Assembly: GCA_022448085.1 (NCBI GenBank)
Contig: JAKUTH010000015.1
Coordinates: forward strand, 1 to 51,101
Reading direction: 5' to 3'
Length of the DNA stretch: 51,101 nt
Source of the DNA: Pseudomonadales bacterium
GTDB taxonomy: Bacteria; Pseudomonadota; Gammaproteobacteria; Pseudomonadales; Azotimanducaceae
Below, piece by piece: positions 1 through 8,920 of this stretch (positions within the stretch are counted from its first letter, which is position 1; the number at the start of each line of letters is the position of its first letter). Made by a program: the position numbers and the translations under genes. The notes under the pieces were generated by a model that searched no databases, was not told where the DNA came from, and saw nothing but the letters and a program-made list of their open reading frames with translations.

Positions 1-311
1 CGCACCGTAATCGCCCGCGCAAGACTGTCCTGTCCGAATGCCTCCCGCTGACCCCGAAACATGTTTCTAGAAAATTGATCCAATACAATGACCACGGCCA
101 ACGCGCCCTCGGCTTCCTCGCCCCAATGCAAAAGCCTCCCGTTCCGAATCGACGCATGCACGTCTTCGAATCGATCTTTGATGGCGCAGTCAATTTGGAT
201 CGTTGGTCGATACCAAAAACGGTTACGCGCATGGGCAGCAGCGGGATCGGATTCGGTGTCACCAAGCCAGTACGCAATCACGTCGACCGGCTCGTGCGCG
301 TCTTCAGACAT
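1..311 (-). CDS. DUF924 family protein, C-terminally truncated by window edge
   Basis: The reverse strand from the ATG at 311 stays open to base 1, giving 103 codons with no stop, so the gene continues outside the window. The reading shows family hallmarks: an early VIAYWLGD, then RFWYRPT around residues 31-37, a HWGEE segment near 62-66, and the signature LDQFSRNMFRG at 78-87. DUF924 proteins are soluble, all-helical, TPR-like proteins of about 180-200 residues whose role is not established, so roughly the N-terminal half is present. The gene is divergent from the amidohydrolase gene at 503. A TACAAT hexamer at 318-323 (reverse strand) lies just upstream of the start, but no clear -35 goes with it, so I do not call a promoter. 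Family assignment is firm; function is unknown. Confidence 0.85.
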   Translation of the reverse strand, partial: MSEDAHEPVDVIAYWLGDTESDPAAAHARNRFWYRPTIQIDCAIKDRFEDVHASIRNGRLLHWGEEAEGALAVVIVLDQFSRNMFRGQREAFGQDSLARAITV

Positions 312-502
312 CGTACTATTGTACCTAACACGGACCCACTACAGGCGCACCATTACCTTAACCAACACCGCCGCTCGCGCATCAGAAGCACGAGAGCGTT
401 GTCATTCTTCGCTCGGAATCCCGTGTCCGGGTTTCGAGACGTTCCGGATCCACTACGCCGCCGGGTGCGCTACTATCGCGTCACACACGGTATGGAAGCG
501 TG

Positions 503-1747
503 ATGCCCATGACAATCCCGCAACCCGATGCAAACAACGTCTGGCGGCTAGAAACCCCGGGCATCGAAGGCTGGTCCAGAACAGCGCGAGCGGATGATCC
601 CAACAAATACTTCATGGTTTCGACGGACGGACATGTGCAAGAACCCGCAGACCTTTGGCGAACGCGCATAGACAAAAAATTCCGAGAGCGTTTACCAGGA
701 GTCGCCGTCGACGCCAAAGGTAAGAAATTTCAGAAAACGGAAGGCTTTAGGCCGCTGCGTATTCGCAACATTGAGTTCCAGGGGGAGGACTTGCTGCGCA
801 ATCAGTCGGGTGCCCTACCGGAGGATCGGATTCGAGACTTGGCGGCCGACGGTGTCGATGCCGAAATCCTTTTTCCAAACAAAGGCCTCACCGTCTGGGC
901 AACCCCCGACCCAGCTTTCAGTCAAGCGATGTGTCGTGTCTGGAACGAGTGGGCATGGGAAGTCTTCGGAAGCTACAACGATCGTCTATCACCCATGGCG
1001 TGCGTGGCATCCGCCGACATAGCCGGTGCCATTCAGGAAATACAGCGTTGCGCCGAACTTGGGTTTCGAGGACTTTCTCTACCGTGTAAACCCGTTTGGG
1101 GTGCACCAGATCACGAACATTTGAATTACAACTTACCGGAATTCGATTCCTTGTGGGCCGCGATCCAAGAAGTCGATCTTCCGGTCACGTTCCACGTCTC
1201 GACCGGACGCGATCCACGCACGTCGAGAGGAAACGGTGGCGCCGTAATCAATTATGCCGTCCACTCACTCGCGCCGACCATGGAACCGATTGCCAACCTT
1301 TGCGCGTCGGGCGCACTCGATCGATTCCCGGGCTTACGTTTCGGTAGTGTCGAGGCAGGAATTGGCTGGGTTCCTTGGGCTATTTGGGCGCTCGACGAAG
1401 CTTACCGAAAGCATCACATGTGGGTTCGACCAGCATTGTCTAAGTTGCCGAGTGATTTCTTTCGAAGCAATGGCTTCGCCACGTTCCAAGAAGATAAGCC
1501 CGGGCTCGATCTCGCACGCGAACACGGACTCATCGACAATTTTATGTGGGCCAACGATTACCCCCATCACGAAGGGACATGGCCACACTCCGCAGCGGCA
1601 ATCGAACGAACCATGGGGCATCTGTCGGATCACGAACGTGCCAACGTTCTTGGGTTGAACGCGGCCCGAATCTTTAAGTTCCCGATCCCCGAGCGCTACC
1701 ATACGCAAGAAGACGTCGCCGCTGTCGTCGTTCGAAAACGAATCTAA
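503..1747 (+). CDS. amidohydrolase 2 family metal-dependent hydrolase/decarboxylase
   Basis: This is a 414-residue TIM-barrel amidohydrolase of the amidohydrolase-2 type (ACMSD-like decarboxylases and hydrolases). The N-terminal metal-site motif is D-G-H-V-Q-E (D42, H44, E47). A strand-end histidine lies in the LPVTFHVS segment, and the C-terminal motif is NDYPHHEGTWPHS. The length fits the larger members of the family. Possible starts are GTG 500, ATG 503 and ATG 509; GGAAG at 494-498 best fits 503 or 509. An SDR gene follows after 38 nt, suggesting one transcript. Such proteins typically decarboxylate or hydrolyse aromatic or cyclic carboxylic acids, but the substrate cannot be read from the sequence. 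A second member of the same type occurs at 15491 and a more distant one at 17595. Confidence 0.85.
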   Translation: MPMTIPQPDANNVWRLETPGIEGWSRTARADDPNKYFMVSTDGHVQEPADLWRTRIDKKFRERLPGVAVDAKGKKFQKTEGFRPLRIRNIEFQGEDLLRNQSGALPEDRIRDLAADGVDAEILFPNKGLTVWATPDPAFSQAMCRVWNEWAWEVFGSYNDRLSPMACVASADIAGAIQEIQRCAELGFRGLSLPCKPVWGAPDHEHLNYNLPEFDSLWAAIQEVDLPVTFHVSTGRDPRTSRGNGGAVINYAVHSLAPTMEPIANLCASGALDRFPGLRFGSVEAGIGWVPWAIWALDEAYRKHHMWVRPALSKLPSDFFRSNGFATFQEDKPGLDLAREHGLIDNFMWANDYPHHEGTWPHSAAAIERTMGHLSDHERANVLGLNAARIFKFPIPERYHTQEDVAAVVVRKRI

Positions 1748-1785
1748 GGGCGACGCCACAGTCTTTTTACTATGCCCGAACACGC

Positions 1786-2502
1786 GTGACCGTTCGCATC
1801 AAAAACCGTATTGCCCTGATCACCGGCGCCGCCTCGGGTATCGGTAAAGCGACCGCGGATCTTTTTGAGGCCGAGGGCGCCGTCGTCTTACGGACCGACA
1901 TCGCCGACGGTAATCACCATAAACTCGATGTCTCGAAAGCATCGGATTGGCGCGGCTTCATCGATTCTATCGAACATGAACACATCGACATTGTCGTGAA
2001 TAACGCGGGGATCTCTCCCCACGACAACATCGAAAATCTAGACATGGCGACATGGGACACTATCCGCGGCGTCGTTCTCGATGGTGTCATGTTGGGATGC
2101 AAGCACACGTTACCTCTACTGAAAAAGAGTGCCTGTGGCGCAATCGTTAATGTGTCATCGGTCGCCGGTATAGTTGGCGCGAGCGAGTACACCTCGTACG
2201 GAGCCGCCAAAGCCGGTGTCCGAAACGTCACCAAGTCGGTCGCCCTTCACTGCGCGCGAATGCGTTATAACGTGCGTTGCAATTCCGTCCATCCGGGTTC
2301 AATCGACACCCCCATACTCGATGCTGACAAAGCGAAATACGGCGTGGAGAAGGTCGTTCGAGTTCGAGCCAAGACCATTCCGATGGGTCGTCTGGGCCGT
2401 GCCAGAGAAGTCGCCGACGCGATCCTATTTCTAGCGAGCGACGATGCCAGTTTTATTACCGGAACCGAGCTGGTCGTCGATGGAGGATTCACCGCTCGCT
2501 AG
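1786..2502 (+). CDS. SDR family NAD(P)-dependent oxidoreductase
   Basis: This is a 238-residue classical short-chain dehydrogenase. The Rossmann dinucleotide motif TGAASGIG is at residues 13-20, NNAG at 72-75, and the catalytic triad is S125, Y138 and K142 (YGAAK). The C-terminal half ends in the usual ITGTELVVDGGF. Asp38 after the second strand (RTDIAD) suggests a preference for NAD. The start is GTG 1786; the nearby ATG at 1772 runs into TGA after five codons and can be excluded. The gene lies between the amidohydrolase and the alkylsulfatase on the same strand. It probably oxidises an alcohol or hydroxyacyl intermediate; the substrate is unknown. Confidence 0.85.
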   Translation: MTVRIKNRIALITGAASGIGKATADLFEAEGAVVLRTDIADGNHHKLDVSKASDWRGFIDSIEHEHIDIVVNNAGISPHDNIENLDMATWDTIRGVVLDGVMLGCKHTLPLLKKSACGAIVNVSSVAGIVGASEYTSYGAAKAGVRNVTKSVALHCARMRYNVRCNSVHPGSIDTPILDADKAKYGVEKVVRVRAKTIPMGRLGRAREVADAILFLASDDASFITGTELVVDGGFTAR

Positions 2503-2565
2503 CAAATTCCGGTCTTCTTTACTTGGTTGGTAACATGTTCTCTATCCACCTGATAGGCGCCCATC

Positions 2566-4485
2566 ATGGTCGACAGCAAACCAGCAACCGATGCCACAAT
2601 TACGGCGAATCGCGACGTCCTCGAGGAACTTGATTTCACCGATAGAGCAAGCTTCGAGAACGCTCAACGCGGTTTCATCGCAACCATTGACCCCATCAAG
2701 ATCGCGCACAATGAAGCCGATCGAATGGTATTCGACCTCAGCGCCACAGAGTTTCTGGAACACCAAGCACCCGACACCGTAAATCCGAGTTTATGGCGCC
2801 AAGCGCAGTTAAATGCCCAACACCATGGATTATTCGAGGTTGTGGATGGCATTTACCAGGTCAGATCTTTTGATATCGCGAACATGACCTTAATTCGTGG
2901 CGACACCGGTTGGATCGTGATCGATCCGCTAACCTCGAGCGAAACATCAAGCACCGCTCTCGCGCTCGCAAACAAACACCTCGGACACCGAGAGGTCGTT
3001 GCCGTGGTTCATACCCACAGCCACGCCGATCACTTTGCGGGGATATTGGGTGTCGTTGATCCAAACGATGTCGCGTCGGGGAGGATCCCCATCTTTGCAC
3101 CGGTGGATTACGTCGACGAGGCACTCGATGAAAATGTGCTGGCGGGTAACGTCATGAACCGACGTGCAACCTATATGTACGGCAACTTACTCGAGCCCTC
3201 GGCCACCGGATTCGTCACCGCGGGACTGGGAGCAGCCTTATCGATGGGATCGACAGGATTTATCCCACCAACAGAAATCATCAGGACCACGGGGGAAACT
3301 CGAACTATTGACGGTGTCGAGTTTGAATTCCAAATGACAATGGGAACCGAAGCGCCCGCTGAAATGGTGTTTTACTTTCCGCAGTTCAATGCGCTCTGCA
3401 TGTCGGAGATCACGTCGCACCATCTTCACAATGTTTATACCCCCCGAGGTGCCCAGGTGCGCGACGCGCTTGCATGGGCAGCGCAAATTAATGAGTCCAT
3501 CGAGCTATTTGGCGACCGCCTCGAACTTCAATTCGCGAGTCATCATTGGCCGATCTGGGGTCGTGAAAAAGCGCTGGAGTTCCTCCGAAAGCAACGGGAT
3601 ATGTATAAGTACATCCACGACCAATCACTGCGCTTGGCAAACCATGGCTACCGCATGGAGGAAATCGCGGAACAGGTCAACCTACCGGAATCGCTAAGCA
3701 AAGAATTCTACAACCGGGATTACTACGGCACCGTTCACCATAACGCGCGGGCGGTTTACGTTAAGTACCTAGGTTACTTTGATGGCAATCCCTCCCACTT
3801 GTATCAACTGCCACCTGCGGAGGCCGCCCACCGTTACGTTCGATTCATGGGTGGCGCAGATGCCATCGTCGCCCAAGCGACCGAGTCGTTTAATACCGGG
3901 GACTACCGATGGGTTGCCGAAGTCCTCGATCACGTGGTAGTTGCTGATCCCACACACCAAGCGGCACGCAATTTGCTAGCCGACGCTCTCGAGCAGCTCG
4001 GATACCAAGCTGAATCCGCACCCTGGAGAAATTTTTTTCTTACCGGAACCAAAGAGTTACGTGAGGGAGTAAGAAAAAGATCGAACTTTTCTGCCAGCGA
4101 AGCGATGGCCAGTGGCATACCACTTTCAAATCTTTTTAGGACGATTGCCGTGCGTCTCAACGGCCCCAAGGCAGCGGCTCATCGCATTCAGCTTGCGCTC
4201 AATTTTCTGGATATTGAGACCCCATGGCTGGTGACCGTCGAAAACGGTGTCTTGAACGCGCACTCGAACAAAGCGGTCCCGTCGCCGGACGCTTCGCTCG
4301 TATTGACGACCTTGAACTTTAAGAGACTCATGCTCGGATTAACGGACGCCGCTGCACTCATCGGCACCGGTGAGCTGTCCATCGATGGCGATGCCTCTGT
4401 CTTATTGACCTTCGCGGAACTCTTTGACCAATTCGATCGTGGCTTCCCCTTAGTAGGCGCCAGACCCGAGATCGTACCTTCCTGA
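2566..4485 (+). CDS. SdsA/BDS1-type metallo-beta-lactamase-fold alkylsulfatase
   Basis: The 639-residue protein has the layout of linear alkylsulfatases such as SdsA1. The metallo-beta-lactamase domain carries the zinc motif T-H-S-H-A-D-H (H151, H153, D155, H156), followed by the subfamily segment QFASHHWPIWG near residue 320. An alpha-helical dimerisation domain (about 375-520) comes next, with LYQLPPAEAAHRYV and HVVVADPTHQAARNLLADAL stretches, then a C-terminal SCP2-like lipid-binding domain (about 525-635). The known reaction is hydrolysis of primary alkyl sulfates to alcohol plus sulfate. No signal peptide is visible, whereas SdsA1 is secreted, so this form is probably cytoplasmic. An MFS gene follows after 32 nt. 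Desulfated alcohols could feed the neighbouring SDR and acyl-CoA enzymes; that link is inference. Confidence 0.9.
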   Translation: MVDSKPATDATITANRDVLEELDFTDRASFENAQRGFIATIDPIKIAHNEADRMVFDLSATEFLEHQAPDTVNPSLWRQAQLNAQHHGLFEVVDGIYQVRSFDIANMTLIRGDTGWIVIDPLTSSETSSTALALANKHLGHREVVAVVHTHSHADHFAGILGVVDPNDVASGRIPIFAPVDYVDEALDENVLAGNVMNRRATYMYGNLLEPSATGFVTAGLGAALSMGSTGFIPPTEIIRTTGETRTIDGVEFEFQMTMGTEAPAEMVFYFPQFNALCMSEITSHHLHNVYTPRGAQVRDALAWAAQINESIELFGDRLELQFASHHWPIWGREKALEFLRKQRDMYKYIHDQSLRLANHGYRMEEIAEQVNLPESLSKEFYNRDYYGTVHHNARAVYVKYLGYFDGNPSHLYQLPPAEAAHRYVRFMGGADAIVAQATESFNTGDYRWVAEVLDHVVVADPTHQAARNLLADALEQLGYQAESAPWRNFFLTGTKELREGVRKRSNFSASEAMASGIPLSNLFRTIAVRLNGPKAAAHRIQLALNFLDIETPWLVTVENGVLNAHSNKAVPSPDASLVLTTLNFKRLMLGLTDAAALIGTGELSIDGDASVLLTFAELFDQFDRGFPLVGARPEIVPS

Positions 4486-4517
4486 TAAGATCAACGTTTG
4501 CCGTAGTTAGGGTTTGT

Positions 4518-5867
4518 ATGCGTCAAACAACGGATGGGGGCATGCCGCCCGATGCAACGATGTTTCGATCGGACATGTTCTCGTCGTTACGAATTCGGGA
4601 CTTCAAGCTTTTGTGGATCTCGAACTTGGCCGCATCTTTCGCCATGCAAATGCAAATGATTGCGCGCGGCTGGTTGATTTACGACATGACCGGATCGCCA
4701 CTCGATCTGACGTGGGTGATGCTCGCCTTTATGCTGCCGTCCCTCGTCTTCTCCCTGGCGGGCGGCGTTATCGCCGATCGGATGCGAAAGAAGCCGATCA
4801 TGGTGGCCTCCCAGTTGCTGAATACCGTCGCCACCGTACTGCTCGCCACTATTATCTATAACGGCGACGTGACCTTTGCACACTTTATCTATTTTGGCCT
4901 CTTCAATGGCACCGTGCTGTCGTTCAGCATGCCGGCACGTTCAGCCGTCATTCCGGAAATCGTGGGCCAGGATTCGGTCGTCAATGCCATGGCGCTGCAA
5001 AGCGCTACCTTCAACCTAGCGCGAATCCTGGGCCCGGTGGCTGCTGGCGGACTGATGGCGTACCTGGCGGGCGGTAATACGTCGTCCACGCTCGGGGTCG
5101 GCATCGTCTTCTACCTCATCGCGCTGCTCTACATCGTGTCGGTCGTTGCGACCAGCCTCTTACGTTACACGGGAAAACCCTCGCGGACCGAACCCGCTGG
5201 CATGATCGACGACGTCTTAGAAGGTTTTCGATACATGCGCCACGAACGCGTCATCCTTGGGTTATTGATCATGGGGTTCCTACCCATGACCTTTGGTTTT
5301 ACCGCGATGTTCTTGTTGCCCGTGTTTAATGCCGACGTCATTGGTGGCGGTCCCGACGATCTCAGTTTTCTGGTGGCCGCCATGGGCGTAGGCGCTTTAG
5401 CCGGTTCATTGGCCCTAGCACGACTGGGGGACATAGGCAGCAAAGGCCGCGTCCTGTTTGTAACGTCCTACCTTTGGGCCGCTTTCCTGGTGATGTTCGC
5501 GATTTCCCAGACGCTTTGGCTAGCGATGTTGTTCGGTCTTTTCACCGGGCTCTTCGGGTCCGTGATGGGTTCGCTCAACATGAGCGTCGTACAGCTTGCT
5601 ATACGGCCTGAAATTCGAGGTCGCGTGATGGCCATCATGTGGATGGCGCACGGGCTCATGCCCGTCGGCATTATCCCCATCAGTTGGCTCGCTGAAGTCG
5701 TCAGCATTGACATAGCGTTGTTAGTAAGCGCTTTCTTGCTTGCAGCCACAATGGCTCTTCTCGGCTTCGTTTATCCCGAGCTCAAGACCATCGACAGGGG
5801 ACACGGCGCGGAGGATAGTGTGCCCGATACGCAAGTGCCCGGCGCATCGACCCAGGAGGCAAGATGA
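4518..5867 (+). CDS. MFS transporter, MFS_3/EntS-like group
   Basis: This 449-residue integral membrane protein has about twelve hydrophobic segments. It opens with SLRIRDFKLLWISNLAASF and has the loop 2-3 motif GGVIADRMRKKP, both typical of the MFS_3 (EntS-like, 'transmembrane secretion effector') group of drug and siderophore exporters. A long central loop (about residues 215-240) separates the two six-helix halves, and the tail is hydrophilic. TAGGG upstream of the ATG gives a modest ribosome site. The stop overlaps the start of the FAS1-like hydratase by 4 nt (ATGA), so the transporter is probably co-translated with the hydratase pair. It may move the pathway substrate or a product; direction and substrate are unknown. 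Confidence 0.85.
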   Translation: MRQTTDGGMPPDATMFRSDMFSSLRIRDFKLLWISNLAASFAMQMQMIARGWLIYDMTGSPLDLTWVMLAFMLPSLVFSLAGGVIADRMRKKPIMVASQLLNTVATVLLATIIYNGDVTFAHFIYFGLFNGTVLSFSMPARSAVIPEIVGQDSVVNAMALQSATFNLARILGPVAAGGLMAYLAGGNTSSTLGVGIVFYLIALLYIVSVVATSLLRYTGKPSRTEPAGMIDDVLEGFRYMRHERVILGLLIMGFLPMTFGFTAMFLLPVFNADVIGGGPDDLSFLVAAMGVGALAGSLALARLGDIGSKGRVLFVTSYLWAAFLVMFAISQTLWLAMLFGLFTGLFGSVMGSLNMSVVQLAIRPEIRGRVMAIMWMAHGLMPVGIIPISWLAEVVSIDIALLVSAFLLAATMALLGFVYPELKTIDRGHGAEDSVPDTQVPGASTQEAR

Positions 5868-6358
5868 CCGAGTCCGCCATTACTTACGTCACCGACGACA
5901 TGCATAAAATGAAAGGTGTCTGGATCGGTGAACGAACATCGCCTCCCATTGCAATGTCCGATATTCGCAAATGGGCGATCGCAACGTATTGGCCCGAGCA
6001 ACCGCCACGTATTTACTGGGACGAGCCACACGCCGAGGGCACTCGGTGGGGTGGCATTCTCGCGCCCCCAGATTTCAATCCGTTTGCCTGGCCCGTTGAA
6101 CGAATCGCGAGGGCGGGCATACCGCAGCCTCGAAAACCGGATGGTTCACGATTCACCGGGATGAACGGTGGCCAGACCGACACCTACGGCGCACCAATGC
6201 GACCCGGCGACGTCATTACAGCACGTTCGCGTCTGTCTGATTGGCACGAACGCGACGGCCGGCTCGGCTGGACGCTTTATACAACCACTGAAATTGAATG
6301 GCGCAATCAAAACGACGAACACGTTAAAACACGGATGTCGATCGGCATCCGCTACTAA
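5864..6358 (+). CDS. FAS1-like dehydratase domain (MaoC N-terminal type) protein
   Basis: A 164-residue hot-dog-fold protein of the FAS1-like dehydratase / MaoC_dehydrat_N type. Its WPEQPPRIYWDEPHAEGTRW segment, the PPDFNPFAWPVE stretch and the late GMNGGQTDTYGAPMRPGDVI are characteristic. It lacks the catalytic MaoC motif, which is instead present in the next gene. In ChsH1/ChsH2-like and related heteromeric hydratases, a non-catalytic hot dog of this kind pairs with a catalytic MaoC subunit to hydrate bulky enoyl-CoAs. It overlaps the MFS gene by 4 nt, and the next gene starts 9 nt downstream behind a good AAGGAGG. The heteromer is inference from this arrangement. Confidence 0.8.
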   Translation: MTESAITYVTDDMHKMKGVWIGERTSPPIAMSDIRKWAIATYWPEQPPRIYWDEPHAEGTRWGGILAPPDFNPFAWPVERIARAGIPQPRKPDGSRFTGMNGGQTDTYGAPMRPGDVITARSRLSDWHERDGRLGWTLYTTTEIEWRNQNDEHVKTRMSIGIRY

Positions 6359-6367
6359 GGAGGGACT

Positions 6368-6787
6368 ATGTCCATCAAATTTTCGGAAATTGAAATTGGA
6401 GATAGTCTGCCGCATTGGTCGCGTCGCACCTCCTTCGCCGAGTGGAACCGCTACGCGGCAGTCAACGATGAATTTGTGCCGTTTCACATGGACGACGAAG
6501 CCGGTCGACGCGCTGGCAATGAACAAGGCGCATTCGGTATGGGCAATCTTCGGTACGCGTACATCGTGAATGCGTTGCATACCTGGATTGGCGACGAAGC
6601 ACGTATCCACGAAGTTGCTTGTCAGTATCGCGCAATCAATCAAAAAGACGACGTCTTAACCGTAACGGGAACAGTAACCGACAAAAAAACCGAGGAAGGT
6701 GAACAAAGGGTGTATCTCGATATCAACGTCGTCACAGATGACGACCAATCCACCTGTCCCGGACATGCGGTCGTGGCGTTACCCTAG
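6368..6787 (+). CDS. MaoC-like (R)-specific enoyl-CoA hydratase subunit
   Basis: A 139-residue single hot-dog MaoC-type hydratase. The active-site motif reads YAAVNDEFVPFHMDD, with the usual Asp (D34) and His (H40) kept; the standard form is Y-x4-G-D-x-N-P-x-H, so the Gly is replaced by Asn and the NP Asn by Val. The later part, IHEVACQYRAINQKDDVLTV, is the second strand set of the hot dog. Spacing of 9 nt and a strong AAGGAGG ribosome site follow the FAS1-like gene. The two would together form a full double hot-dog hydratase that adds water to a trans-2-enoyl-CoA. The nearest known comparison is ChsH1 of steroid side-chain breakdown; the actual substrate is unknown. Confidence 0.82.
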   Translation: MSIKFSEIEIGDSLPHWSRRTSFAEWNRYAAVNDEFVPFHMDDEAGRRAGNEQGAFGMGNLRYAYIVNALHTWIGDEARIHEVACQYRAINQKDDVLTVTGTVTDKKTEEGEQRVYLDINVVTDDDQSTCPGHAVVALP

Positions 6788-6822
6788 AAAATGGCATTTG
6801 TGAAGGAGTAATCGAACCGCCG

Positions 6823-7083
6823 ATGGACTGCCGTGTTGGATGCGGTGCCTGCTGCATTGCACCGTCAATAAACGTACCCATGCGGGGCATGCCGTACGGA
6901 AAACCTGCGGGCGTCCGCTGCCTTCATTTGAGCGAAGATCGCCGATGCACGCTATACGAAAGTCCCGAGCGTCCCGATATTTGTCGACGGTTCGCACCGG
7001 AATTGGCTTTCTGCGGCACAAACTTTAACGACGCAATAGAGAAATTTAGCGTGCTTGAATTGGCGACCCGACCCATTGGTTAG
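6823..7083 (+). CDS. YkgJ-family cysteine cluster protein
   Basis: An 86-residue protein with eight cysteines: C3, C7, C10, C11, C33, C42, C54 and C64. The opening CRVGCGACC and the later CRRFAPELAFCG match the zinc/iron-chelating YkgJ/YeiW family (CxxxCxxCC pattern), whose members are small proteins of unclear role. The AAGGAG at 6803-6808 is 14 nt from the ATG, which is long, but no better AUG, GUG or UUG lies between. It sits 35 nt after the MaoC gene and does not obviously belong to the acyl-CoA pathway. Confidence 0.75.
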   Translation: MDCRVGCGACCIAPSINVPMRGMPYGKPAGVRCLHLSEDRRCTLYESPERPDICRRFAPELAFCGTNFNDAIEKFSVLELATRPIG

Positions 7084-7156
7084 ACGAATTACCAACGACG
7101 GTTCTCAACGTCACAAACGTATAAAGGAAAACAACATTCATTTGCTGGAAAACACG

Positions 7157-7531
7157 ATGGGCCGATGTCGATTGATTCTTTGTTTAGGATTCTTGACGGC
7201 CTTCGGTGGGTGCACGTCATCTAGCTTGCCAGGCCGCCCGATCGTGGACATGAAAGGAGTCACTCTGGCGGCCTACGAGGCAGACCTCGCCGAATGCGAT
7301 GAATACGCGAAAGAGGTCGAAGCAGGCAAACAAGTGGCGATCGGCGCCGCGGCTGGTGCAGCCGTGGGCGGACTGATGGGGGCCTCCATTGGTAACAGTG
7401 ATCGGGCCAAACGGTCTGCGGGTGCAGGCGCTACGTACGGAGGCGCCCGCGGTGGCATGCGAGCGTTGAACGAAAGCAACAAGGTGGTAAGGAATTGTCT
7501 CCGCAACCGCGGTTATGTAGTGCTTAATTAA
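7157..7531 (+). CDS. glycine-zipper putative lipoprotein
   Basis: A 124-residue product. A hydrophobic N-terminus (RLILCLGFLTAFGGC) leads to an imperfect lipobox ending at C19, so it is probably an envelope lipoprotein. A glycine- and alanine-rich stretch (about residues 54-85: IGAAAGAAVGGLMGASIG, later GAGATYGGARGG) is a glycine-zipper membrane motif like that in 17-kDa surface antigen proteins. A C-terminal VRNCLRNRGYVVLN is common in such small lipoproteins. I chose ATG 7157 because an upstream in-frame ATG at 7055 would overlap the cysteine-cluster gene and put a charged extension ahead of the signal peptide. Function is unknown. Confidence 0.7.
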   Translation: MGRCRLILCLGFLTAFGGCTSSSLPGRPIVDMKGVTLAAYEADLAECDEYAKEVEAGKQVAIGAAAGAAVGGLMGASIGNSDRAKRSAGAGATYGGARGGMRALNESNKVVRNCLRNRGYVVLN

Positions 7532-7660
7532 CCCAGAAATCTGAGCGCCGGTTTACGGCGAAGCTTACCGTTTCCGATCAAATACTGCGGTGCGTCAGCC
7601 GAACCCCTTCCAACACAACACGCCTCTGGTATTCTGATTTGTTTGGGAGAGGGGTACCCG

Positions 7661-8920
7661 ATGAACGCCGAGATCGACGCCACATCGGAGAAATTTCTAC
7701 GCGGCAAATACGCCATCGTGGGTGTCGGCGAGACGCCATACACCCGGGGATCTGGGACGACAACGCGGGCCCTAGGTACCTACGCGGTGAGACGTGCCGT
7801 TGAAGACGCCGGACTTGGGATGGACGATATCGACGGCATGCTCTCCTACAGCGGCAACGATTCGATACCGTCAACCGCAGTCGCTGGCGATCTTGGTATT
7901 CGACTCAATTTCTACATGGATGTCATGGGCGGCGGATCAAGCACCGAGGCTCTTATCGGTATCGCGATGGGCGTAATCGAGGCCGGGATGTGTAAGACCG
8001 TTGTCATTTTCCGTTCAATGAACGGGTACTCACAAATACGAATCGGGGGAACCGGACGAGGATCTGGAGCTTCCAACCTCAGCGGTGACGGTCTATTTGG
8101 TCGCGCCTATGGTCAATCAAGCGCCGCGCAAGCATTCGCACAAACCTTTATGCGACATATGTACGACTACGGGACGACGCCCGAACAAATAGCTCACGTG
8201 AAAGCGATTCACTCGGAACACGCGTCAAACAACCCGAAAGCGTACTACAAGCACCGGGTCACCGTTGACGACGTGCTTTCGAGCCGGATGATCGTAAAGC
8301 CTCTCCACCTGCTGGATTGCTGCGTTGAAACCGACAATGCGACGGCAATCGTGGTGACGCGGATGGATCGCGCCCGCGATTGCAAACATATGCCGGCAAC
8401 CATCCTGTCGGTCGTTGGACGATGCTGCAAACCCCGAATCGACAACCATTATCAAGCCGGCCCGATATCGACCGTGGCCGGTCATTACGCCAAAGAAATT
8501 CTATGGCCGAATGCGGGTGTCGGTCCCGACGACATCGACCTAACCGGTTCGTACGACGCCTTTACGTTCACCACCATGTTGCAGCTTGAGGACTATGGTT
8601 TCTGCGAAAAAGGCGATGGCGGCGAATACGTGAGCTCCGGAATCATGCGCCTTGGCGGTGCACGACCCAACAACACCAGCGGCGGACATCTCTGCGAAGG
8701 ATATACGCACGGCATGAACATGGTGATCGAAAACGTTCGTCAGCTTCGAGGGGAGATTGACGATAGTTGTCCCATCGATGCGAATGGCAAGCGTCAACAC
8801 ACATACGACTACTCCAATGGGGGTTGCCGCCAAGTTCGTGATCCGGAAATCACTGCCAATCTCGGTTGGGCGATGCCTGGTACGGGGTCGGCGCTCGTCA
8901 TGGCAAAAGGAGAACGATGA
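7661..8920 (+). CDS. thiolase-fold protein lacking the nucleophilic Cys (Ltp2/SCPx-like, candidate aldolase)
   Basis: The 419-residue protein has the thiolase superfamily fold of the SCPx/Ltp2 branch: KYAIVGVGETPYTRGSG at the start, then an RALGTYAVRRAVEDAGL helix. Where true thiolases carry the nucleophilic Cys (N-C-A-T-G-S type), this one reads MGGGSS (residues 89-94), with no Cys. Later motifs include SYDAFTFTTMLQLEDYGFC and NTSGGHLCEGYTHGM. Loss of the Cys together with a DUF35 partner is the hallmark of Ltp2-type retro-aldolases that cleave 3-hydroxyacyl-CoA side chains. ATG 7661 has GGAGAGGGG just upstream and is preferred over a TTG at 7643. The stop overlaps the DUF35 start by 4 nt. 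Confidence 0.85.
   Translation: MNAEIDATSEKFLRGKYAIVGVGETPYTRGSGTTTRALGTYAVRRAVEDAGLGMDDIDGMLSYSGNDSIPSTAVAGDLGIRLNFYMDVMGGGSSTEALIGIAMGVIEAGMCKTVVIFRSMNGYSQIRIGGTGRGSGASNLSGDGLFGRAYGQSSAAQAFAQTFMRHMYDYGTTPEQIAHVKAIHSEHASNNPKAYYKHRVTVDDVLSSRMIVKPLHLLDCCVETDNATAIVVTRMDRARDCKHMPATILSVVGRCCKPRIDNHYQAGPISTVAGHYAKEILWPNAGVGPDDIDLTGSYDAFTFTTMLQLEDYGFCEKGDGGEYVSSGIMRLGGARPNNTSGGHLCEGYTHGMNMVIENVRQLRGEIDDSCPIDANGKRQHTYDYSNGGCRQVRDPEITANLGWAMPGTGSALVMAKGER

Noticed and set aside
7055-7156. Upstream extension of the glycine-zipper lipoprotein
   Set aside because: It overlaps the preceding gene and would put a charged 34-residue segment before the signal peptide.
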